Assembly: GCF_042685745.1 (NCBI RefSeq)
Contig: NZ_JBHUNT010000001.1
Coordinates: 4,340,001-4,404,000 of the forward strand
Source of the DNA: Prauserella_A oleivorans
GTDB taxonomy: Bacteria > Actinomycetota > Actinomycetes > Mycobacteriales > Pseudonocardiaceae
Length of the DNA: 64,000 bases
Direction: 5' to 3'
This document shows positions 48,055 to 54,990 of the stretch, piece after piece (the first letter of the stretch is position 1; each line of letters opens with the position of its first letter). A program made the position numbers and the translations under genes. The notes beneath the pieces are model-generated. The model did not search any database. It saw only the letters and a program-made list of their open reading frames with translations, and was not told where the DNA came from.

Positions 48055-49371
48055 TCAGGAACGCACCGCGCCCGGCACGGCCCACCGGTCCGACCGCCAG
48101 CGCGCGAGGACGAACCCGAGCCGCAGCAGCATGAACATCGTCAGACCGGACCAGATGCCCGCGAGACCCCAGCCGAAGCCGAGCGACGCCCAGATCAGCG
48201 GCAGGAACCCGAGCACGGCGCTGGCGAGCGTCGCGTTGCGCAGGAAGGCGGCGTCGCCGGCACCGAGCAGCACACCGTCGAGCGCGAACACCACCCCCGC
48301 GACCGGCTGCAACGCCACGAAGAACCACCACGCGTGCGGGATCTCGCCCAGCACGCCGGGATCGGATGTGAAGGCGTGCGGCAGCACGGGCGCCAGCGCC
48401 GCGAACGCGAGCCCGAGCGCACAGCCGAGCACGAGGCCGTATCGTGTGATCTGCGTGGCCACCCCGCGCGCCCGTCTCGTCGACTCGGCTCCGAGCGCCG
48501 CCCCGATCAGGGACTGCGCGGCGATGGCGACCGAGTCGAGCACCAGGGACAGGAACGTCCACAGCTGCCACACGACCTGGTGCGCTCCGACCGCCTCGGT
48601 CGAGGTGCGGGCCGCGACCGCCGTGGCCGACAGGAAGCAGGCCTGGAACCCCAGGCTGCGCAGGACGAGGTCGCGGCCGAGTAGCAGCTGCGCCCACATC
48701 ACCGTCGGCCGGGGCCGCAGGCGGCCCCGCTCGCGGACCAGCGCCCACAGGAACAGACCGCCGGAGACGGTCTGCGCGACGACGTTGGCGACGGCCGAGC
48801 CTTCGAGTCCCCAGCCGACGGGGTACACCAGCACGGGGCACAGCACGGCGGACAGGCCGTTGCCCGCGAGCACGTACCGCAGGGGCCGCACGGCGTCCTG
48901 GACGCCGCGCATCCAGCCGTTGCCCGCCATCGTCACGAGGATCATCGGCGCGCCGAACAGCGCGATCCGCAGCCACGACACCGTGGCCTCGGTGATTCCC
49001 TCGTCGCCGGACATGGCGCGGGCCACCGGTTCGGCGACGAGCTGACCGACCAGCAGCACCATCACGCCGACGGCGAGCGCGAGCCAGGTCGCCTGCACAC
49101 CCTCCTCGACGGCGTCGGCGCGCCGTCCGGCGCCGTGCAGCCGCGCCGTTCGGGCGGTGGTGCCGTAGGAGAGGAACGTCAGCTGCGTGGACATCAGCGC
49201 CAGCAGCGTGCCGCCGAGCGCGAGCCCGGCCAGCGGCAGCGCGCCGAGGTGGCCGACCACGGCCGTGTCCACGAGCACGTAGAGCGGCTCGGCCGCCAGC
49301 ACACCGAGAGCGGGTACGGCAAGCCCGAACACCGTGCGGGCGGGGACACGATCCTCGAGCATGCTGGCCAC
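48055..49371 (-). CDS. dinF: MATE-family efflux transporter (DinF-like)
   Basis: 438 residues from GTG 49371; ATG at 49362 is an alternative. Twelve membrane segments occur in two MATE halves: VFGLAVPALGVLAAEPLYVLVDTAVVGHLGALPLAGLALG, and the second beginning FQACFLSATAVAARTSTEAVGAHQVVWQLW. The PLYxLxDTAxVGHLG start is the DinF signature. A dinF-like gene follows rbfA-nrnA in mycobacteria; here it is the remaining member of that block. It likely exports cationic compounds by sodium or proton antiport. Confidence 0.93.
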   Translation of the reverse strand: MASMLEDRVPARTVFGLAVPALGVLAAEPLYVLVDTAVVGHLGALPLAGLALGGTLLALMSTQLTFLSYGTTARTARLHGAGRRADAVEEGVQATWLALAVGVMVLLVGQLVAEPVARAMSGDEGITEATVSWLRIALFGAPMILVTMAGNGWMRGVQDAVRPLRYVLAGNGLSAVLCPVLVYPVGWGLEGSAVANVVAQTVSGGLFLWALVRERGRLRPRPTVMWAQLLLGRDLVLRSLGFQACFLSATAVAARTSTEAVGAHQVVWQLWTFLSLVLDSVAIAAQSLIGAALGAESTRRARGVATQITRYGLVLGCALGLAFAALAPVLPHAFTSDPGVLGEIPHAWWFFVALQPVAGVVFALDGVLLGAGDAAFLRNATLASAVLGFLPLIWASLGFGWGLAGIWSGLTMFMLLRLGFVLARWRSDRWAVPGAVRS

Positions 49372-49452
49372 GCACCGAGCGTAGCCAGTGGGTCCGACAA
49401 CCGGTCATCCGACAGATGCCGCGCCGGTCGTGCCGTTCCTACCGTCACGGGC

Positions 49453-50985
49453 ATGAGCGAACCGAGGACGATCCTGGTGGCCGGCGCGACCGGAACCGTG
49501 GGGCGGCACGTGACCGCCGGGCTGACGGACCGCGGCGTGCGCGTGCGCGCCCTGACTCGTGACCCCGCCGCGGCGGAGCTGCCCGCCGACGTCGAGGCCG
49601 TGCCGGGCAGCCCGTTCGACCCGGCGGGGCTGGAACCGTGGCTGGACGGCGTGTCCGGGGTCTTCCTGATGATGCCCGGCTTCGACGACGTCGCCGCCGT
49701 GCGCGAGACCGTCCGCGTCATCGCGCGGCACGTCCGGCACGTGGTCTTCCTGTCGTCGGGTGCGGTGCGGGACGGCGTCCCCGCGGCCGGGCAGAGCGGT
49801 GCCATCGCCCGGGCGCACGCCGAGGTGGAGGAGGCGATCCGGGACTCCGGGATCACGTGGACGTTCCTGCGCCCGTACCGGTTCGCCACCGGCATCCTGC
49901 ACTGGGGTGAGGCCATCCGGGCCGGTGCGCCGGTGCCGGCGGTGCTGCCGCACGTACCGGTGACGCTGCTGGACGAGCGCGACATCGCCGCCGTCGCCGT
50001 CCACGCGCTCACCGAGGACGGTCACGCCGGCGCCCGCTACGAGCTCACCGGCCCCGAGCCGCTGACGCCCGTGCAGCAGCTGGCGATCATCGGCGAGGTC
50101 AGCGGGCGCCGCATCCCCTGGACCGAGCGGCCGGCCGAGGACTGGATCCGTACGGTCCTCGGCCGGGACGCCACCGACGTCGAGGTGGCCGGCATGCGCG
50201 CGAGCATCGAGGACTCGGCGGCGTCCGTCACCGACACGATCACGCAGGTGACCGGCAGGCCCGCGCGCACATTCCGCCAGTGGGTGCTCGAGCACACGCA
50301 CGAACTCACCGGCCCGCTGCCGGAGGTGAGGCGGGACGACGCGGGCTTCGTCCTCGTCAGCATCTGGCGGGTCGCGGACCCGGCGCGGCAGCGCGCGGCC
50401 GCGTCCGCCGCGCTCGACGACTGGCGCGACCGGCCGTGGCCGGCCGGGCTGCTCGCCCACAGCGTGCTGCTCGGCACGGACGGCCACACCCTGCTCCACT
50501 ATTCGCAGTGGGCGGACGACGGCGCCGTCGAGGCCTTCCGGCGCGCCGACCGCAGGCGCCGCAACGACGCCATCGACGCCGTCGTGCCGGGCATCGAGCG
50601 TCTCACGGCCACCGGCTACCGGCGCTACCGCAGCGCCGTGCCCGACCGCCCGATCGAACCCGGGGTGGTGGTGCTCGTGTCGTTCGCCATCGACTCGGCC
50701 GCGGTCGGCGCACGATTCGTCGACGCACTGCTGACCCGGCATCCCGTGCACACCGGTGAGCGGCCTCCGGACGGCATGGGCGGCAACCACTTCCACCTCG
50801 CGGTCGACGGCAGCCGGGTGCTCAACTACGCCGAGTTCACCGACGAGGCGGCACACCAGCGCGTCGTGGACACCCGGCTCCGCGCCGGCGACGACGTCCC
50901 CGGACTGATCGCCGCCACACCGGGGCTGACGCCACTTGGATTCGAGCGGTTCCTGCCCTACGGCACCCGGTACGGACGCGGCTGA
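49453..50985 (+). CDS. NmrA-like NAD(P)-binding protein fused to two antibiotic-biosynthesis-monooxygenase-like domains
   Basis: 510 residues from ATG 49453. Residues 1-about 285 are an atypical short-chain dehydrogenase of NmrA type: ILVAGATGTVGRHV, HVRHVVFLSSGAVRD, WTFLRPYRFATGIL, DERDIAAVAVHAL. About 297-395 (FVLVSIWRVADPARQRAAASAALDDW, LLHYSQWADDGAVEAFRR) and 405-505 (VVLVSFAIDSAAVGARFVDALL, GNHFHLAVDGSRVLNYAEFTDEAAHQRVV) look like two ferredoxin-like ABM domains. The three-part architecture is unusual. It might reduce and further oxidise a quinone-like substrate; this is a guess. It is divergent from dinF. Confidence 0.75.
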   Translation: MSEPRTILVAGATGTVGRHVTAGLTDRGVRVRALTRDPAAAELPADVEAVPGSPFDPAGLEPWLDGVSGVFLMMPGFDDVAAVRETVRVIARHVRHVVFLSSGAVRDGVPAAGQSGAIARAHAEVEEAIRDSGITWTFLRPYRFATGILHWGEAIRAGAPVPAVLPHVPVTLLDERDIAAVAVHALTEDGHAGARYELTGPEPLTPVQQLAIIGEVSGRRIPWTERPAEDWIRTVLGRDATDVEVAGMRASIEDSAASVTDTITQVTGRPARTFRQWVLEHTHELTGPLPEVRRDDAGFVLVSIWRVADPARQRAAASAALDDWRDRPWPAGLLAHSVLLGTDGHTLLHYSQWADDGAVEAFRRADRRRRNDAIDAVVPGIERLTATGYRRYRSAVPDRPIEPGVVVLVSFAIDSAAVGARFVDALLTRHPVHTGERPPDGMGGNHFHLAVDGSRVLNYAEFTDEAAHQRVVDTRLRAGDDVPGLIAATPGLTPLGFERFLPYGTRYGRG

Positions 50986-51056
50986 CCCGGCCACGCTCGC
51001 GCGTCCCCGCCCGGCCCGGGCGGGGACGCCGCACATCGCTGGCTAATCTCTATCCG

Positions 51057-52091
51057 ATGCCCGAGTACGCGATCCTGATCCTGCCGTCGGCCAACCGCGT
51101 CTACACGGAGACGTCGAGCAGGCTGCTGCGGGCCGAGCTCGCCGTGTTCGGCGACACGGTGCTGTCGGCGCCGCCGTCCGACATCGGCACGCGCACCCTC
51201 GGCGGCGTCGAGTACGTCACCTTCCGCACCGACGCCCCGCTGACCGGCTCCGACGTCGCCTACCTGTCGAACCTGTCGTCGGCGTACGTCCTGTTCGAAC
51301 TCACGGGGGAGCTGTTCCGCCCCGTCACGCTGGAGCGCCTGGATCGCTTCGACTCCGACCTGCTGACCATCCAGAAGTACACCGGCAAGACCAACGAGCT
51401 GTTCACCAAGCTGCTGCTGAACCTCACGGTGCTGGCGACCGAGCGCCCCGCCGACCTGACCGGCCGCGCGCTGCACGTACTGGATCCGTTGTGCGGCCGG
51501 GGAACCACGCTCAACCAGGCCATGATGTACGGCTACCACGCCACCGGCCTGGACGTCGACGGCCGCGACTTCGAGGCCTACCAGCAGTTCATCAAGACGT
51601 GGCTGCGCACCAAGCGGATCAAGCACACCGCGGACGCGAGCTCGTTGCGGCGCAACAAGGTCCGCCTCGGCAGGCGGCTGGACATCTCCTACGCCGCCAC
51701 CAAGGAGGAGTACAAGGCCGGCGACACCCGCACACTGACCTACCTCAACTGCGACACCCTGCACACCGACGAACTGCTGCGCCGCGGCTCGGTCGACGTG
51801 ATCGTCACCGACGCGCCCTACGGAGTCCAGCACGGCAGCAGGCACCAGGACGCCGCCCTGGCCCGCAGCCCGCGGGATCTGCTGGCGGCTGCCGTTCCGG
51901 TGTGGACCCGGGTCCTCAAGCGCGGCGGCGCGCTGGGCATCTCGTGGAACACGCACGTCGTCAAACGCGACGAGCTCGCCGGGATCCTTGCCGACGCCGG
52001 CCTCACCGTGCGCGAGGGCGGCCCGTACGACGAGCTCGCCCACCGGGTCGACCAGGCCATCGTGCGCGACGTGCTGATCGCCCGGAAGTGA
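51057..52091 (+). CDS. Trm11/TrmG10-like RNA (guanine-N2) methyltransferase-family protein
   Basis: 344 residues from ATG 51057. The N-terminal 110 residues (YAILILPSANRVYTETSSRLLRAELAVFG, TFRTDAPLTGSDVAYLSNLSSAYVLFEL) take the place of a THUMP-like region. The methyltransferase core has VLDPLCGRGTTLNQAMMYGYHATGLDVD and IVTDAPYGVQH. The (N/D)-x-P-Y tetrad reads DAPY, as in Trm11-type tRNA m2G methyltransferases (D-P-P-Y or D-A-P-Y), so an exocyclic amine of G in RNA is the expected target. Substrate position is unknown. It is convergent with phoD. Confidence 0.8.
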   Translation: MPEYAILILPSANRVYTETSSRLLRAELAVFGDTVLSAPPSDIGTRTLGGVEYVTFRTDAPLTGSDVAYLSNLSSAYVLFELTGELFRPVTLERLDRFDSDLLTIQKYTGKTNELFTKLLLNLTVLATERPADLTGRALHVLDPLCGRGTTLNQAMMYGYHATGLDVDGRDFEAYQQFIKTWLRTKRIKHTADASSLRRNKVRLGRRLDISYAATKEEYKAGDTRTLTYLNCDTLHTDELLRRGSVDVIVTDAPYGVQHGSRHQDAALARSPRDLLAAAVPVWTRVLKRGGALGISWNTHVVKRDELAGILADAGLTVREGGPYDELAHRVDQAIVRDVLIARK

Positions 52092-52167
52092 CGGTCCACG
52101 TCCACGACACCACCCGACCGTCACCTCGCCCGGCCGGTCCCCCGCCACCTGGCACACCCCCGACGGC

Positions 52168-52205
52168 GCCCGCCCGCGCCGGCATGTCCTCCGGCGCGGG
52201 CGGGC
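52168..52205. terminator. Bidirectional hairpin terminator between convergent genes
   Basis: GCCCGCCCGCGCCGG (52168-52182) and CCGGCGCGGGCGGGC (52191-52205) form a perfect 15-bp stem with an 8-nt loop. It sits between the plus-strand methyltransferase stop (52091) and the minus-strand phoD stop (52212), so it can stop transcription from both sides. There is no U-tract. Confidence 0.8.
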
Positions 52206-52211
52206 CGCGGG

Positions 52212-53801
52212 TCAGGCGTCGACCTGGGCGATGCCGGGTGTACCCGCCTCGACGTAGACGCTCGCCCGGGTGGAGACCGGCGCGCCCGGCACGGTGACCC
52301 GCGGGACCACGCGGTAGTCCGTGCGCAGGTGACGCGGTGTCACTTCGCAACGCATGTACCCGCGCTGGGCGTTGTGGAACTTCATGTGCGGGTTCTCCCG
52401 CAGCCAGATCCGGCCGAGGTCGTCCATGTCCTGCCCGTCGGCTCCCGAGCTGATCGAGGTGCCGAGGAACTCGGCGCCGACGGCAGGGGCGTCCGGGTCG
52501 GTGAAGTCGACCTTGAGGTCGGCCGCGGTGCTGCGGTGGGCGTCACCGGTGACCACGACGAAGTTGTCCACCCGCCTGCGCTCGACCCCGGCGAGCAGGT
52601 CGCGCCGGGCGGCCGCGTAGCCGTCCCAGGTGTCCATGCCGAAGCCCTGCGCATCGCCCTCGAGGTGGTCGGCCTGCATCATGAACACCTGGTTGCCGAG
52701 GATCTTCCACGTGGCGTGGGACCGCTCGAGCCCGTCCAGCACCCAGGCCTCCTGCTCCTGCCCGAGCATGGTGCGGGCGGGGTCCAACCGTTCGGTGCAG
52801 TCGCTGCGCAGGCCGTCGCCGCACGCCTGGTCGTCGCGGTACTGGCGGGTGTCGACCATGGTGAAGTCGGCGAGCCGGCCGTAGCCGACGCGGCGGTAAA
52901 GCCGCATGTCGGGCCCGTGCGGACGCTGGGTGCGGCGCAGCGGCTGGTTTTCGTAGTAGGCCTGGAACGCCGCGGCCCGGCGCCGCAGGAACACCGCCGG
53001 GTCCTGGTCGGGTTCGGTGTCGGACTGGGAGATGGCGTCGGCCCAGTTGTTCTCCACCTCGTGGTCGTCGAGCACCACCAGCCACGGGAACGCGGCGTGC
53101 GCGGCCTGCAGGTCGGCATCGCTCTTGTACTGCCCGTACCGGATCCGGTAATCGGTCAGGGAGAACGTCTCGGCGGCGGGCAGGTGGCCCCGTCCGATGC
53201 TGCCCTGACCGCCGCCCTCGTAGATGTAGTCGCCGAGGTGCAGCACCAGGTCCAGATCTTCCTCGGCCAGGTGCCGGTACGCGGTGTAGTAGCCGTCCGG
53301 ATAGCTCTGGCAGCTCACGACCCCGAACGCCAGCGACGAGAGCGCGGCACCCGCCGACGGGGCTGTCCGTGTCCGCCCGACCGGGCTCAGTTCGGAACCG
53401 GCGCGGAAGCGGTACCAGTATTCGCGGTCGGGGCGCAGCCCCTCGACCTCGACGTGCACCGAGTGCGCGAGCTCCGGCGCGGCCCGCTCGGCGCCGGACC
53501 GCACGACGCGGCGGAAGGCCGGGTCCTCGGCGATCTGCCACGCGACGTTCACGGCCTTGCCCGGCATACCGCCCGTGCCGTCCTCGGCCACCGGGTTGGG
53601 GGCGAGTCGTGTCCACAGCACGACTCCCGAGGGCGTCGGCTCACCGGACGCGACACCCAGGGCGAACGGGTTGTCGCGGAAGCGCGGCGTCGCCCACACG
53701 GGACCGCTGGACGCGCCGGCGAGCGCGAGTGCGGTCGCGAGCGTGCCACCCCCCGCGAGTGCCAGGAATCGCCGCCGGTCGACGTTGGACCTCTCAGCCA
53801 T
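52212..53801 (-). CDS. phoD: PhoD-family alkaline phosphatase/phosphodiesterase, Tat-exported
   Basis: 529 residues from ATG 53801. The twin-arginine signal is NVDRRRFLALAGGG followed by a hydrophobic stretch ending in VWA. The PhoD domain is clear: FALGVASGEPTPSGVVLWTRL, VVSCQSYPDGYY, LVLHLGDYIYEGG, VVLDDHEVENNW, RTMLGQEQEAWVLDGL, LGNQVFMM, VVVTGDAHRSTAADL. The visible acidic and histidine residues are those that bind Fe/Ca in PhoD. It would release phosphate from phosphodiesters outside the cell. It is a monocistronic gene bounded by a strong terminator and a 343-bp upstream gap. Confidence 0.93.
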   Translation of the reverse strand: MAERSNVDRRRFLALAGGGTLATALALAGASSGPVWATPRFRDNPFALGVASGEPTPSGVVLWTRLAPNPVAEDGTGGMPGKAVNVAWQIAEDPAFRRVVRSGAERAAPELAHSVHVEVEGLRPDREYWYRFRAGSELSPVGRTRTAPSAGAALSSLAFGVVSCQSYPDGYYTAYRHLAEEDLDLVLHLGDYIYEGGGQGSIGRGHLPAAETFSLTDYRIRYGQYKSDADLQAAHAAFPWLVVLDDHEVENNWADAISQSDTEPDQDPAVFLRRRAAAFQAYYENQPLRRTQRPHGPDMRLYRRVGYGRLADFTMVDTRQYRDDQACGDGLRSDCTERLDPARTMLGQEQEAWVLDGLERSHATWKILGNQVFMMQADHLEGDAQGFGMDTWDGYAAARRDLLAGVERRRVDNFVVVTGDAHRSTAADLKVDFTDPDAPAVGAEFLGTSISSGADGQDMDDLGRIWLRENPHMKFHNAQRGYMRCEVTPRHLRTDYRVVPRVTVPGAPVSTRASVYVEAGTPGIAQVDA

Positions 53802-54144
53802 GTCTCTCCCTCTGCCGTGGCCGGACCGCAACATCCAGCCAGGGCAGGGCGACGCGAGGACCAGCGCCGCCCGAACGGGACGTGACGCGGCGGCCAACCT
53901 TCGCCGTCGCTGCGGCGAAGCGCCGAGGGCCGTGTCGTCCTTGCGCAGCAACGGATTCGGCCGTCGGGAGCCATGCGGGTGCGACGGCGTGGAGGCGGTC
54001 CCGGGCACGATGGTGTTCAGCGACAGTCCGGCCCGGGCGCACCCGGGTCACCGGAAATCCGGCTCCGGTCACCGGGAACGTGGCTGCCGCTCAGCGGCAC
54101 CCGGACGGCGGCACGGCCGCCCGCTGGACCGTCGCCGGAACCGG
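53802..54144. other. 343-bp intergenic region between rbfA and phoD; nrnA absent
   Basis: No protein-coding gene is convincing on either strand. The region should contain the phoD promoter and the rbfA terminator. The short hairpins TGCCGC/GCGGCA (near 54094) and GGCGGC/GCCGCC (54107-54121) lie just after the rbfA stop and may terminate the operon. In mycobacteria a DHH-type oligoribonuclease gene (nrnA) follows rbfA; it is not here. Confidence 0.5.
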
Positions 54145-54597
54145 TCAGTCGTCCTCGGGGGTGTCCTCGCGGGGCAGCCGGTAGGGATCCGGCTCGCCCG
54201 CGGGTGTGGCCATGGTGGCCCTCCGGGCAACCTCGGCGTCGGCTTCCCGCGCCTTCGCGAGCAACTCGTCGATGTGCCGGGCGTCCGAGGGCACGTTGTC
54301 GGGCACGAACGTCAGCGTCGGCGTGTACCGCACACCGGTTCCCTGCCCGACCTTCGTCCGCAGCACACCGCGCGCCGACTCCAGCGCCGCCGCCGCGCCC
54401 GCGAAGTCCGGCGCGGCCTCGAGGTTCTCGCCGAGCACCGTGTAGTAGACGGTCGCGTCCCGCAGGTCGCCGGTCACCCGCGCGTCGGTGATCGTCACGT
54501 TGCCCAAACGCGGGTCCTTGACCTCGTGTTCGAGTGCGGACGCGACGATCTGCGCGATCCGCTTGGCCAACCTCCGTGCCCGAGCCTTGTCGGCCAT
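54145..54597 (-). CDS. rbfA: 30S ribosome-binding factor A
   Basis: 150 residues. The KH-like RbfA fold pattern is present: RARRLAKRIAQIVASALEHEVKDPRLGNVTITDARVTGDLRDATVYYTVLG, GVLRTKVGQGTGVRYTPTLTFVPDNVPSDARHIDELLAKA. It binds the small subunit and helps mature the 16S 5' end. The C-terminal tail (GEPDPYRLPREDTPEDD) is acidic. It follows infB and the DUF503 gene on the same strand. Confidence 0.96.
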   Translation of the reverse strand: MADKARARRLAKRIAQIVASALEHEVKDPRLGNVTITDARVTGDLRDATVYYTVLGENLEAAPDFAGAAAALESARGVLRTKVGQGTGVRYTPTLTFVPDNVPSDARHIDELLAKAREADAEVARRATMATPAGEPDPYRLPREDTPEDD

Positions 54598-54624
54598 GGG
54601 GATCCCCTCACTCGCTTCGAACCC

Positions 54625-54921
54625 TCAGTCGTCATCCGGCCCGAGCAGCCGCCGGTGCGCGGACAGCAACTCGAGCTCGGGCCTGGCCGCCACGAACCGT
54701 TCGCAGGCGTCCAGTACGTCTCTCACATGCTCACCGTCCGCCGCGACCGTGACCACTCCGACCAGCGCACGCCGGTGCAGGTCGAGGTGTCCGGCCTCGG
54801 CGACGGCCACGTCGAACCGTTTCCGCAGATCCGCCAGCAACGGGCGGACGGCGGACCGTTTCTGCTTCAGCGACCGCACATCGCCGAGCAGGACATCCAG
54901 CTCCAGGGAACCGACGAACAT
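54625..54921 (-). CDS. DUF503 (YlxP-like) protein
   Basis: 98 residues from ATG 54921. The family pattern is clear: MFVGSLELDVLLGDVRSLKQKRSAVRPLLADLRKRFDVAVAEAGHLDLHRRALVGVVTVA. DUF503/YlxP proteins are small ferredoxin-like proteins nearly always encoded between infB and rbfA, and are thought to act in ribosome assembly. It lies 27 bp upstream of rbfA, and a hairpin separates it from infB. Confidence 0.92.
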   Translation of the reverse strand: MFVGSLELDVLLGDVRSLKQKRSAVRPLLADLRKRFDVAVAEAGHLDLHRRALVGVVTVAADGEHVRDVLDACERFVAARPELELLSAHRRLLGPDDD

Positions 54922-54945
54922 TGCTCACCACCGGGACGGGCAAGG

Positions 54946-54981
54946 CCGGTCGGGCGGAGGCAGCCGCCCCCGCCCGACCGG
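54946..54981 (-). terminator. Hairpin downstream of infB
   Basis: CCGGTCGGGCGG (54946-54957) and CCGCCCGACCGG (54970-54981) form a perfect 12-bp stem with a 12-nt loop directly after the infB stop (54991). It probably terminates or attenuates before the DUF503-rbfA pair. Confidence 0.7.
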
Positions 54982-54990
54982 TTCCCGACC

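Noticed and set aside
46355..49045. An 896-residue plus-strand ORF opposite the truB, MFS and MATE genes
   Set aside because: Antisense to three well-supported membrane and tRNA-modification genes; rich in Arg/Gly/Gln with no recognisable fold.
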